From contig JAKAIJ010000003.1 of assembly GCA_021814355.1 (NCBI GenBank), positions 1-31,520 on the forward strand: 31,520 bases of DNA, given 5' to 3'. Shown here piece after piece: positions 1 through 7,781 of this stretch. Position 1 is the first letter of the stretch; each line of letters starts with the position of its first letter. The translations under genes and the position numbers were made by a program. This stretch comes from Acidobacteriota bacterium. Its GTDB lineage: Bacteria > Acidobacteriota > UBA4820 > DSQY01. The notes under the pieces were generated by a model. It saw only the letters and a list, made by a program, of their open reading frames with translations, did no database searches and had not been told where the DNA came from.

Positions 1-28
1 AGTAGGCGAAACTGCCGGGAGGAACGGA

Positions 29-3000
29 ATGGGCGAGCGCATGGACCAGAGAAGGCTCGACGCGGCGTTGCGCCGCATCGCCGAAGTCTCGCGCCGGACC
101 CAGGCGCTCTCCCCCGCGGCCCGCGCCGCGGCGGCCGAGGCCCTCGCCCAGCTCTCGGTCCGCCTCGCCGAGCCGTGCTGCGGGGCGGAGCCGTCCCGGG
201 AGCGCGGGGGCGGAAAGCGCGGCGCGGCGGCCGTCCTCCAGAGCCGGGAGCGGTTCCTCGCCTTCATGAACCGCCTCCCGGCCTGCGCGTTCATCAAGGA
301 TCCCAAGGGACGCCTGCTTTTCGCCAATCCGCACCTCGTGGAACTGTTCGGGTGGAGGAGTTGGCGGGGCAAGACCGCGGTGGATCTCCTGCCGCCCGAG
401 ACCGCCGCGAGGATGAGGGCGGACGACCGCGCCGTCCTCGCGGGAAGGGAGCTGACGGTCGCGGAGCGGGTGGTGGACCGGCACGGCGTCGAGCGCCTGT
501 TCGAGACGCGCAAGTTCCCGATCCCGGTGGAGGGGAGGCTCCCCCTGCTCGGCGGAATATCCCTGGACATCACGGAGAAGGCGCGCCACGAAGAGGCGCT
601 CCGGGCTTCGGAGGCCAAGTACCGGGGTCTCTATGACCGGATGATGGACGGGTTCGTGCGGGTCACCCGCGACGGCAGGTTCGTCGAGTGCAACGAGGCG
701 TTCGAGGCGCTGACGGGCTACACCGAGGAGGAGCTGCGCTCCCTCACCTACATGGAAATCACCCCCTTCGGGTGGCACGCGATGGAGGCGGAGGTCGTCG
801 AGGAGCGGATCTTGAAGACGGGGGACTCCGGCATCTACGAGAAGGAGTACCGCCGCAAGGACGGCACCCTCGTTCCCGTCGAGATCCGCGGCGCGGTGGA
901 CCGGGATGCGGAGGGGCGGCCGACGCACTTCTGGGGGATCGTGCGGGACATCTCGTCACGCAAGGCGGCCGAGGAGGCGCTCCGCGCGGCGGCGGCGGAC
1001 TGGCGGAGCACCTTCGACAACCTCGCCGACCCCATCCTCCTGCTGGACCCAGAACAGACGGTCGTGAAGTGCAACCGCGCCTTCGCCAGCCTCGTGGGCC
1101 TGCCCTTCCGGGAGATCGTGGGCCGGAAGTGCTACGAGGTGATGCACCAGACTCTCGCGTCCGCCGCGGGCTGCCCCTTCGCCCGGATGCGAGACAGCGG
1201 CCGGCGGGAGATCGGGGAGCTGGCCGTGCGGGACAGGGTCTTCCAGGTCGTCACGGACCCCATCCTGGAGAAAGAGCAGCTCCGGGGCACCGTCCACGTC
1301 ATGCGCGACGTCACCGAGCGCAGGCGGGACGAGGAGGCCGCCCGGGCGCGCCAGCGGGCGGAGGCGCTCCACACCGCGGTCCTGAAGGTCTTCCTCGGCT
1401 TCTCGGGAACGGAGATGTACCGCGAGCTGCTGCGGGTCGCCCTGGATTGCGTGCGGAGTCCGGACGGGTTCTTCGGGCACCTGGACAAGAGGGGCTTCCT
1501 CACGTGCGTGACCCTCTCCGCCGGGGCCGGGGGAGAGGCGGCCTCCCGCGCCGAGCCGGTCGTCGTCCCCGCCTCCGGCGCGACGGGACTCTGGGGCCGC
1601 ACCCTGCGGGAGGGCCGGAGCCTCTTCAAGAACGGGAGCATGGCTCCGCCGGCGGGCCACCGAGAGCTGCGCCGAGCGCTCTGCACGCCGATCTCCTACG
1701 GGGGCGAGATCCTCGGGCTCTTCGTCGCCGCCAACCGCGAAAAGGCCTACGAGGAGTCCGACTGCGCGAGCCTCGAAGAGCTGGCGGTCTTCGTGGCTCC
1801 GGTGCTCGCGGCCCGACTCCAGCGCGACGCGGAGGAGCTTGGCCGAAGGGCGGCGGAACGCGCCCTTCGGGAGAGCCAGCAGACCTTTGCCACGTTCATG
1901 AACCACCTTCCCGCCTGTGTCTTCATCCGGGACCGGGAGGGGCGCCAGATCTACGCGAACCCCTACTTGCAGGAACTCTTCGGGTGGCGCGAGTGGCGGG
2001 GAAAGACGGTGCACGAGCTGCTCCCGCCGCCGGCCCGGGAGAGGATGCTGGAGGACGATTCCCGGGTGCTCGAGCTGGGGCCGATGGTCTTCGAGGAGCG
2101 GGTGCGGGACGCGCGGGGGGAGGAGCGGATCATGGAGACCCGCAAGTTCCCCGTCGCGGTGGAGGGGAGCCCCGCCCTGCTGGGCGGAATCGCCATAGAC
2201 GTCACGGAGCGGGTCGCGGCCGAGCAAGCGCGCCGCGAGCAGGACGCCCGCTTCCGGGCCCTCTTCGAGAACGCCCTGATCGGTCTCTACCAGATCGCGC
2301 CCGGCGGGGAGGTCCTGATGGCCAACCGGGCGCTCTGCGGGATGCTCGGCTACGACTCCCTCGAGGAGCTCCGGCGCAGCTACGCCGAGCGGGGCGGGTT
2401 CCGCCTGGGCTACTCGCGGGTCTGCTTCGAGAAGGAGATCGGGGAGCGCGGGCAGATCGTCGGCCTGGAGACGCGCTGGGCCCGGCGCGACGGGAGCGCC
2501 ATCGCGGTGCGCGAAAACTCGCGGACCGTCCTTGGCGAGCGCGGGGAGCTCCTCTACTACGAGGGGACGGTCGAGGACATCACCGAGAGGCGGCGCGTGG
2601 AGGCCGAGCTGCAAGAGTACCGGGACCGCCTGCAGGAACTCGTCCAGTCCCGCACGGCCGAGCTCGAGTTCACCATGAGGGAGCTCGAGTCCTTCACCTA
2701 TTCGGTCTCCCACGACCTGCGGGCGCCGCTCCGCGCCATGGACGGGTTCGCCCGCATCCTTCTGGAGGACTACGGCGAGCGCATGGACGGCGAGGCGAAG
2801 CGGCTCATCGGCGTCATCTGCGCCAACACCCGGCGGATGGGCCTGCTGATCGAGGACCTTCTGAGCCTGTCGCGGGTGGGCCGGAAGGAGCTCGACTCCC
2901 GGCCGGTGGACATGACCTCGCTCGCCGGTGCGGTTCTCGAGGAGGTCCGCAAGGGCGTCCCCGGCTGGCCGGGGCGTGTGGTGCTGGGAGACCTCCCCGG

Positions 3001-3349
3001 AGCATCAGGGGACCCCGTCCTCCTGAGGCAGGTCTGGGAGAACCTCTTCTCCAACGCCCTGAAGTTCACGGCCCGCGCGCAGGACCCCTGCGTGGAGGTC
3101 ACGGGGCGAATCGAGGGCGAAGAGGCGATCTACACGGTCCAGGACAACGGGGCCGGCTTCGACCCGCGGCTCGCAGGCAAGCTCTTCGGCGTCTTCCAGC
3201 GGCTGCACGGAGCGGAGGAGTTCGAGGGAAACGGCGTGGGGCTCGCCATCCTCCAGCGGATCGTCGTCCGGCACCACGGGCGGGTCTGGGCCGAGGGCAG
3301 GCCGGACGAGGGCGCGGCGTTCCATTTCGCCCTCCCGCGTCCCGCGTAA
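29..3349 (+). CDS. Multi-PAS/GAF sensor histidine kinase
   Basis: The protein has 1106 residues. It should autophosphorylate on a histidine and pass phosphate to a separate receiver, because it has no REC domain of its own. Domains in rough order are PAS (75-190), PAS (195-310), PAS (325-430), GAF (445-600), PAS (620-735), PAS (740-860), HisKA and HATPase. The HisKA motif SVSHDLRAPLR puts the phospho-acceptor at His895. N-box (NLFSNALKF) and G-box (DNGAGF, GNGVGLAI) motifs are present. No signal peptide or membrane segment is seen, so the protein is probably cytoplasmic. The first and fourth PAS domains are near duplicates (FMNRLPACAFIKD against FMNHLPACVFIRD). The ATG at 29 follows GGGAGGA (17-23). 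ATG at 41 is a possible alternative. The promoter lies outside the window. The ligand is unknown. The receiver at 3652 is the nearest candidate partner. Confidence 0.93.
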   Translation: MGERMDQRRLDAALRRIAEVSRRTQALSPAARAAAAEALAQLSVRLAEPCCGAEPSRERGGGKRGAAAVLQSRERFLAFMNRLPACAFIKDPKGRLLFANPHLVELFGWRSWRGKTAVDLLPPETAARMRADDRAVLAGRELTVAERVVDRHGVERLFETRKFPIPVEGRLPLLGGISLDITEKARHEEALRASEAKYRGLYDRMMDGFVRVTRDGRFVECNEAFEALTGYTEEELRSLTYMEITPFGWHAMEAEVVEERILKTGDSGIYEKEYRRKDGTLVPVEIRGAVDRDAEGRPTHFWGIVRDISSRKAAEEALRAAAADWRSTFDNLADPILLLDPEQTVVKCNRAFASLVGLPFREIVGRKCYEVMHQTLASAAGCPFARMRDSGRREIGELAVRDRVFQVVTDPILEKEQLRGTVHVMRDVTERRRDEEAARARQRAEALHTAVLKVFLGFSGTEMYRELLRVALDCVRSPDGFFGHLDKRGFLTCVTLSAGAGGEAASRAEPVVVPASGATGLWGRTLREGRSLFKNGSMAPPAGHRELRRALCTPISYGGEILGLFVAANREKAYEESDCASLEELAVFVAPVLAARLQRDAEELGRRAAERALRESQQTFATFMNHLPACVFIRDREGRQIYANPYLQELFGWREWRGKTVHELLPPPARERMLEDDSRVLELGPMVFEERVRDARGEERIMETRKFPVAVEGSPALLGGIAIDVTERVAAEQARREQDARFRALFENALIGLYQIAPGGEVLMANRALCGMLGYDSLEELRRSYAERGGFRLGYSRVCFEKEIGERGQIVGLETRWARRDGSAIAVRENSRTVLGERGELLYYEGTVEDITERRRVEAELQEYRDRLQELVQSRTAELEFTMRELESFTYSVSHDLRAPLRAMDGFARILLEDYGERMDGEAKRLIGVICANTRRMGLLIEDLLSLSRVGRKELDSRPVDMTSLAGAVLEEVRKGVPGWPGRVVLGDLPGASGDPVLLRQVWENLFSNALKFTARAQDPCVEVTGRIEGEEAIYTVQDNGAGFDPRLAGKLFGVFQRLHGAEEFEGNGVGLAILQRIVVRHHGRVWAEGRPDEGAAFHFALPRPA

Positions 3350-3604
3350 CCCCGCATCACGAAAGGCGCCCGCCAGGCGAGCCGTTGGCTCCGCGCCGGG
3401 GCTTCGTGTTGTCTTGCCAGATCGTCCCGATGCCCCTTTCCAAATTCCCTTGCGGTCCCTGCGGACGAGCTCCAGGCGGGAACGGGCCGCTCGGCGTTCG
3501 GGAATGACCCCCTTCCGTCGCATTTCTGGGACGAGTCCGAATCCGCGGCTCCCCTCCCGGCGGCGGAAGGCCCGTGGAGCGGAGCCTCTTCCCGACTCCT
3601 CCTC
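3350..3604. other. Intergenic region upstream of the receiver gene
   Basis: About 255 bases without a credible gene. A short hairpin lies just after the kinase stop (GAGCC-GTT-GGCTC, near 3379), without a T tract, so it is at best a weak terminator. This stretch lies upstream of a sigma-54 promoter, which is where activator sites would be expected. The small palindrome GGACGAGTCC near 3530 is the only candidate I see. Confidence 0.4.
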
Positions 3605-3621
3605 TTGGCAGGAGGATTGCA
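3605..3621 (+). promoter_or_regulatory. Sigma-54 (-24/-12) promoter
   Basis: TTGGCA-N6-TTGCA matches the RpoN consensus. The invariant GG (3607-3608) and GC (3619-3620) are exactly 10 nt apart. Transcription should start near 3632, about 20 nt before the start codon at 3652. Two other genes in this island have the same arrangement, and an NtrC-type activator lies at 7782. Confidence 0.85.
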
Positions 3622-3651
3622 CGAGAGGGACTCTTGCAAGGGGAGGCGGCC

Positions 3652-4506
3652 ATGAAAGAGAAACTGCTGTTGGTGGATGACAACCCCTCGGTGCTCCAGG
3701 TCCTCCAGGTTAGCTTCCAATTCCTGGGGTACACCATTTTCACGGCCCGCGACGGCATCGAGGCGGAGATCATGCTGGAGAAGTGCCACCCGGACCTGCT
3801 GATCCTGGACGTCATGATGCCCGGCAAGAACGGGTTCGCGGTCTGCCGCGACCTGAAGCGGAACCCGCACCTGGCGTCGCTGCCGGTCATCCTCCTCACC
3901 GCCAAGACCGAGGAGGAGGACGTCTGCTGGGGCCTGGACTGCGGCGCCGACGCCTACGTGACCAAGCCCTACGAGCCGCGGCAGCTGGAGGCCCTCGTGC
4001 GCCAGCTCCTGGACGACGCCCGGGCGGGGCGCCGGAGCTTCGCGTGGACCGGCCTGCCCAGCGACACCCGCGTGGTCCAGGAGGCCGTGGCGAGACGCGA
4101 GGCGGGAGGCGTGGCCGTCCTTCTGGAGGCCAAGCTGCCCGACTCCTCCGTGGAGGCCTACTGCATGAAATACGGCCAGGCCCGGTTCCGCCAGATGGTG
4201 CACGCCCTGGGCTGGATGCTCGTGGAGGAGGTGCGCAACCGCGCCCCGGGGGGCCTCGTGGGCCAGCGCGCCGACGACACCTTCTTCCTGCTCCTGGGCG
4301 CCGAGGAGGGGGAGAAGCTCCGCGCGGAACTGACGGAGGCGTCCCAGGCGCTCATCGGCGGGTACTACTCCGAGGACGACCGCGTGAAGGGAGGCATTCT
4401 CTTCAAGGACCCGATCACCCATTCGCTCGACCGCATCCCCCTGATGCACCTCGAATGGCAGCCCAGCGAGGCGGCCGAGCGCATGGCCGTGGCTGCCGGT
4501 TCCTAG
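3652..4506 (+). CDS. Response regulator: REC + degenerate GGDEF domain
   Basis: The protein has 284 residues. The REC domain (1-125) has the acidic pair DD (9-10), phospho-acceptor Asp53 in LILDVMMPG and the conserved Lys in YVTKPYEP. The C-terminal half (about 140-275) follows the layout of a diguanylate cyclase: LPSDTRVVQEA for the domain start, KYGQARFRQMV for the KYGFARGD-type helix, and GQRADDTFFLLL where GGDEF should be. The signature is ADDTF, and the DxD metal site is replaced by EAKLPDSS, so cyclase activity is unlikely. I chose the ATG at 3652 because AAGGGGAGG (3638-3646) precedes it and because it lies just downstream of the sigma-54 promoter. An upstream in-frame codon at 3574 would place that promoter inside the gene. 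It could be a phosphorylation-controlled effector or a c-di-GMP/GTP-binding pseudo-enzyme. Confidence 0.85.
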   Translation: MKEKLLLVDDNPSVLQVLQVSFQFLGYTIFTARDGIEAEIMLEKCHPDLLILDVMMPGKNGFAVCRDLKRNPHLASLPVILLTAKTEEEDVCWGLDCGADAYVTKPYEPRQLEALVRQLLDDARAGRRSFAWTGLPSDTRVVQEAVARREAGGVAVLLEAKLPDSSVEAYCMKYGQARFRQMVHALGWMLVEEVRNRAPGGLVGQRADDTFFLLLGAEEGEKLRAELTEASQALIGGYYSEDDRVKGGILFKDPITHSLDRIPLMHLEWQPSEAAERMAVAAGS

Positions 4507-4533
4507 GGGGCAGGCGGAACCTCCCCCGCGCCC

Positions 4534-4562
4534 TTGCCGAACGGGAGCACGCGCCCTATGAT
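4534..4562 (+). promoter_or_regulatory. Sigma-70-like promoter of the NtrB-like kinase
   Basis: TTGCCG (4534-4539) and TATGAT (4557-4562) are separated by exactly 17 nt. Transcription would begin near 4569, giving a leader of about 32 nt before the GTG at 4601. No -24/-12 element is present here, unlike the flanking receiver genes. Confidence 0.65.
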
Positions 4563-4600
4563 GGTGCCCGCGATGGAGGGTGGGTGAAGAGGAGAGTGCC

Positions 4601-6895
4601 GTGAGCCCCGAAGCGGGCCCCGATCCTCGGGTGGTGAGGGGAGCCGAGGGTCCTGGACTGCGTATCCTCATGCTCGAGGACCGCCTCGAGGACGCCGAAC
4701 TCGTGGAACGCGAGATCCGGCGGACCGCCATCGCCTACGTGAAGCGGCACGCCAAGAACCGCACGGAGTACCTCCAGGCCCTGGCGGACTTCCACCCCGA
4801 CATCATCCTGGCCGATTTCGACCTCCCGGACATCAACGGGTTCCAGGCCCTTCAGCTCGCCCGGGGAACGCTCCCGGAGGTCCCCGTGGTGGTGGTCACC
4901 GGCTCCATCAACGAGGAGACCGCCGTGGACTGCATCTTGGCGGGCGCCGCGGACTACGTCCTGAAGGACCACCTGGTGCGGCTCGGACCCGCCATCACCG
5001 GCGCCATAAGCCGCCGCAAGATCCAGATCGAGAAAGAGCGGGCCGAGGAGGCGCTCGTCGAGTCGAGGGACTTCTACCTCTCGCTCCTGGAGGAGTTTCC
5101 CGCCCTGGTCTGGCGGACCGGGCCCCACGGCAGCCGGAACTACTTCAACGCCCAGTGGCTCGCCTTCCGGGGCCGCAGCGCCGAGGAGGAGGCCGAGGGC
5201 GGCTGGTTCTCGGGCGTGCACCGGGAGGACGCGGACCTCCTGAAGGCCGCGTTCGCGGACGCCTTCAAGAGCCGCACCCCCTTCGAACTCGAGTACCGGC
5301 TCGAGCGAGGCGACGGTGAATACCGGTGGGTGCTGGACGTGGGGAAACCCTTCCGGGGGCTGGACGGCCAGTTCGCGGGGTACCTGGGCTCCTGCGTAGA
5401 CATCTCCGCGCGCAAGCAGGCCGAGCAGTATCTCCGCCGTTCCGAGGAGCGGTACCGGCGGCTCTTCGAACGCAACCTCGCGGGGGTCTTCCGGGCCAGC
5501 CGGACGGGGCAGATCGAGGACTGCAACCCCGCCTTCGCCTCCATGCTGGGGTTCGCCAGCCCCTCCGCGGCGGTTCACAGCGCCTTGCCGAATCTGCTGG
5601 CCGGTCCGGGGGGCTGGAACGCGCTGGTGGAGCAAATCGAGCGGGAGGGGAGCTTCAGCGCGCGCGAGGTTTCCTTCGTCGGCCTTCTCCCCGGGGGCCC
5701 CGTGGAGACGTTGCTCAGCGCGTCGTGGGTGGTTCCCGAGGAGGGCGGGGAGGGCCGGGTGGAGGGGACCCTGATGGACATCACCACGCTGCGGCGCGGC
5801 CAGCGGGAGATGACCCTCCTCTCCACCGCCATCAAGCGGGCCTGGGAGGCGGTGATCATCCTCGACGGCGCCTCCAAGGTGGTCTACGTGAACCCGGCCT
5901 TCGGGACCCTGACGGGGTACTCTTCCGAGGAGCTCCTGGGGCGGGATTCTCAGCAGCTCTTCAGCGGGGAGGCCGGCGTTGAGTTCGAATCCCGGGTGCG
6001 GAACGCGCTCGAAACGGGGCAGGCCTGGAGCGGCCATACGGTGTGGCGCCGCAAGGACGGGGCGGCCATCACCGTCCACCTCACCCTCTCGCCCATCCCC
6101 GGGGCGACCCGGGAGACCTCCGCCTCCGTGGGGGTCGCCCGAGACATCACCGGCGAGCTGGCCCTCCAGGAGCGCCTGGCCCGCGCCCGGAGGCTCGAGA
6201 CCTTCGGCTTGATCGCGGGCGGCGTGGCGCACGAGGTCCGAAACCCCCTCTTCGCCATCAGCACGGTGGTGGCGGCCATGGAGAAGAAACTCGCCGGCCA
6301 GGTGGAGATCACCCCCTTCATCGCCCACATCCAGACCCACGTCCAGCGCCTCAGCCGCCTCATGAACGACCTTCTGATGCTGGGACGACCCATCGAACCC
6401 GCCCAGTTCGTCGCCTGCGACCTGGGCCAGATCCTGGAGAGCGCCCTGCACGACCTCGAGGACGAGCGCGCCGGCAACCGCGCCCGGTTCCACGTCGCAC
6501 TGGGCGACGCGCCCCTGGAGGTGAGCGGGCAGCCGGAGCGCCTCGGGCAGGCGCTCCTCAACGTCTGCCAGAACGCCCTCTACTTCTCGCCGCCCGAGAC
6601 GTTCGTGGAGGTGTCGGGCTGGAGGCGCGGGGGGGAGGTGGGTCTCCGGATCGAAAACTGCGGGCCTCCGATCCCCCAGGAGATCCTGGGCCAGGTCTTC
6701 GATCCCTTCGTGAGCTCCCGCAAGGGCGGGACCGGCCTCGGCCTCGCCATTGTCCACCAGGTGGTCACCGCCCACGGCGGGCGCGTGAGCGCCGTGAACC
6801 GTGCGGAGGGGGTAGGCGCACTGTTCGAGATCACCCTGCCGGCCCGGAGTGACCTCCTCCTTCCCGCGCCACCGCCCCCCGTGTCTCACAACTGA
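4601..6895 (+). CDS. REC-PAS-PAS-PAS histidine kinase, NtrB-like transmitter
   Basis: The protein has 764 residues. It begins with a receiver domain (20-145; Asp72 in IILADFDLP; Lys in YVLKD), so it can take phosphate from another kinase. Three PAS domains follow (about 155-275, 285-395, 405-520). The transmitter contains the NtrB-type motif AHEVRNPL with the phospho-acceptor at His544, then an HATPase with NVCQNALYF and GGTGLGLAI. There are no membrane segments. I chose GTG at 4601 because GAGGAG (4589-4594) precedes it at 6 nt. A GTG at 4580 is in frame but lacks a Shine-Dalgarno. The AHEVRNPL transmitter type commonly pairs with NtrC-family activators, and one is encoded at 7782, so I infer that this kinase controls the sigma-54 genes around it. 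The stimulus is unknown. Confidence 0.92.
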   Translation: MSPEAGPDPRVVRGAEGPGLRILMLEDRLEDAELVEREIRRTAIAYVKRHAKNRTEYLQALADFHPDIILADFDLPDINGFQALQLARGTLPEVPVVVVTGSINEETAVDCILAGAADYVLKDHLVRLGPAITGAISRRKIQIEKERAEEALVESRDFYLSLLEEFPALVWRTGPHGSRNYFNAQWLAFRGRSAEEEAEGGWFSGVHREDADLLKAAFADAFKSRTPFELEYRLERGDGEYRWVLDVGKPFRGLDGQFAGYLGSCVDISARKQAEQYLRRSEERYRRLFERNLAGVFRASRTGQIEDCNPAFASMLGFASPSAAVHSALPNLLAGPGGWNALVEQIEREGSFSAREVSFVGLLPGGPVETLLSASWVVPEEGGEGRVEGTLMDITTLRRGQREMTLLSTAIKRAWEAVIILDGASKVVYVNPAFGTLTGYSSEELLGRDSQQLFSGEAGVEFESRVRNALETGQAWSGHTVWRRKDGAAITVHLTLSPIPGATRETSASVGVARDITGELALQERLARARRLETFGLIAGGVAHEVRNPLFAISTVVAAMEKKLAGQVEITPFIAHIQTHVQRLSRLMNDLLMLGRPIEPAQFVACDLGQILESALHDLEDERAGNRARFHVALGDAPLEVSGQPERLGQALLNVCQNALYFSPPETFVEVSGWRRGGEVGLRIENCGPPIPQEILGQVFDPFVSSRKGGTGLGLAIVHQVVTAHGGRVSAVNRAEGVGALFEITLPARSDLLLPAPPPPVSHN

Positions 6896-6915
6896 GAAAA
6901 ACAGCCCTCCGGTTT

Positions 6916-6931
6916 GTCTCGGAATCGAGAC
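6916..6931. promoter_or_regulatory. Palindrome, candidate activator site
   Basis: GTCTCG-GAAT-CGAGAC is a perfect 6-4-6 inverted repeat. It ends 62 nt upstream of the -24 GG of the next sigma-54 promoter, a plausible place for an NtrC-type dimer. I did not find the same sequence upstream of the other two sigma-54 promoters, so the role is uncertain. Confidence 0.35.
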
Positions 6932-6991
6932 TCGCGAGGGAGCCTCCCGTGGCCGACATCGAAACGCCGCGGATTGCGCGGGCGGGCATTT

Positions 6992-7008
6992 TTGGCATTT
7001 TCATTGCT
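6992..7008 (+). promoter_or_regulatory. Sigma-54 (-24/-12) promoter
   Basis: TTGGCA-N6-TTGCT, with GG at 6994-6995 and GC at 7006-7007, exactly 10 nt apart. The predicted start near 7019 leaves a leader of about 14 nt, containing GGAGG, before the ATG at 7033. This also argues against the in-frame GTG at 6949 as the translation start. Confidence 0.87.
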
Positions 7009-7032
7009 AGGCAAAGGGACACGGAGGATGCG

Positions 7033-7698
7033 ATGGGTTCAGGAATGGTTGAAGAAAGGGTGCAAGAGGTTTACCTGGTCCGCTGCATCCACTGCGAGAC
7101 CGAGTACGACGCCTGCCGGTCGCCCTGGTGCGAGTGCATCACCGCCAGCCCGAGCCTGGTATGTCCCGAGTGCCTCGCGTGCTTCTGCGACGCAGACGCG
7201 GCGGCGCGCCGGCGGTTCTGGTGGGACGCTCCCCGGGAGCTCTGGCGCCGCCGTCTGGACCGCGGATACCGGGAGCTTCTCCCCGAGGCCCCTTCCGAGG
7301 AGGCGGCGGGCCCAGGACGCCCGCTCGCCCTCATCGCGGACGACGACCCCGCTTCCCGGTGTATCGCCGGGCGGGCCCTCGCCGCCCTCGGTTTTTCGGT
7401 GCTTCTGGCCGAGGATGGGGAGCGCGCGTGCCAGCTCGCTCTTCAGCATCAGCCCGACTTGGTGCTCACCGATTGTCTCATGCCGCGCCTGGACGGGAAG
7501 GCCCTCTGCCGCCGCCTGCGGGGCGACAGGCGCACGAGCGGCGCCCGCCTGGTCATGATGAGCGCGCTCCACCGCGGGGCGTCCGTGGATCGGAATCTGC
7601 TCGAGGAGACCGGCGCGGACGAGTTCCTCCCCAAACCCATCCCCTGGGAGACCCTCGCCCAGGCCGTCCGCAGGTGGGCGGCGACGGCGGCCCGATGA
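7033..7698 (+). CDS. Response regulator with cysteine-rich N-terminal domain
   Basis: The protein has 221 residues. Residues 18-52 contain nine cysteines (18, 21, 28, 33, 35, 44, 47, 50, 52) in CxxC, CxC, CPEC and CFC patterns, which suggests a zinc ribbon or another metal or redox site. A basic, Trp-rich linker follows, then a REC domain (about 97-218) with DDD (103-105), phospho-acceptor Asp147 in VLTDCLMP, and Lys in FLPKPI. No DNA-binding or enzymatic output domain is seen, so the cysteine module may itself be the output or an input. The ATG at 7033 has GGAGG (7023-7027) at 5 nt and lies directly after the sigma-54 promoter. The next gene is the sigma-54 activator 83 nt downstream. Function beyond phospho-reception is not known to me. 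Confidence 0.85.
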   Translation: MGSGMVEERVQEVYLVRCIHCETEYDACRSPWCECITASPSLVCPECLACFCDADAAARRRFWWDAPRELWRRRLDRGYRELLPEAPSEEAAGPGRPLALIADDDPASRCIAGRALAALGFSVLLAEDGERACQLALQHQPDLVLTDCLMPRLDGKALCRRLRGDRRTSGARLVMMSALHRGASVDRNLLEETGADEFLPKPIPWETLAQAVRRWAATAAR

Positions 7699-7732
7699 GA
7701 CCGGGAACCTCGGGGGCAAAGAGCCCCGGCCG

Positions 7733-7761
7733 TTGTCTCCCGGGCGTCCCTCTGGTACCGT
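7733..7761 (+). promoter_or_regulatory. Possible sigma-70-like promoter with TG extension
   Basis: TTGTCT (7733-7738), 17 nt, TACCGT (7756-7761), preceded by TGG as an extended -10. The -10 is poor (3/6), so support is modest. It would let the activator be expressed independently of sigma-54. A short GC hairpin (GGGGC-AAAGA-GCCCC) lies between this and the preceding stop. Confidence 0.4.
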
Positions 7762-7781
7762 GTGCGGAGGAGGACTCTCCC

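Noticed and set aside
6949..7032. Earlier GTG start for the Cys-rich response regulator
   Set aside because: It would place the sigma-54 promoter inside the gene. ATG 7033 has a good ribosome-binding site and sits just after the predicted transcription start.
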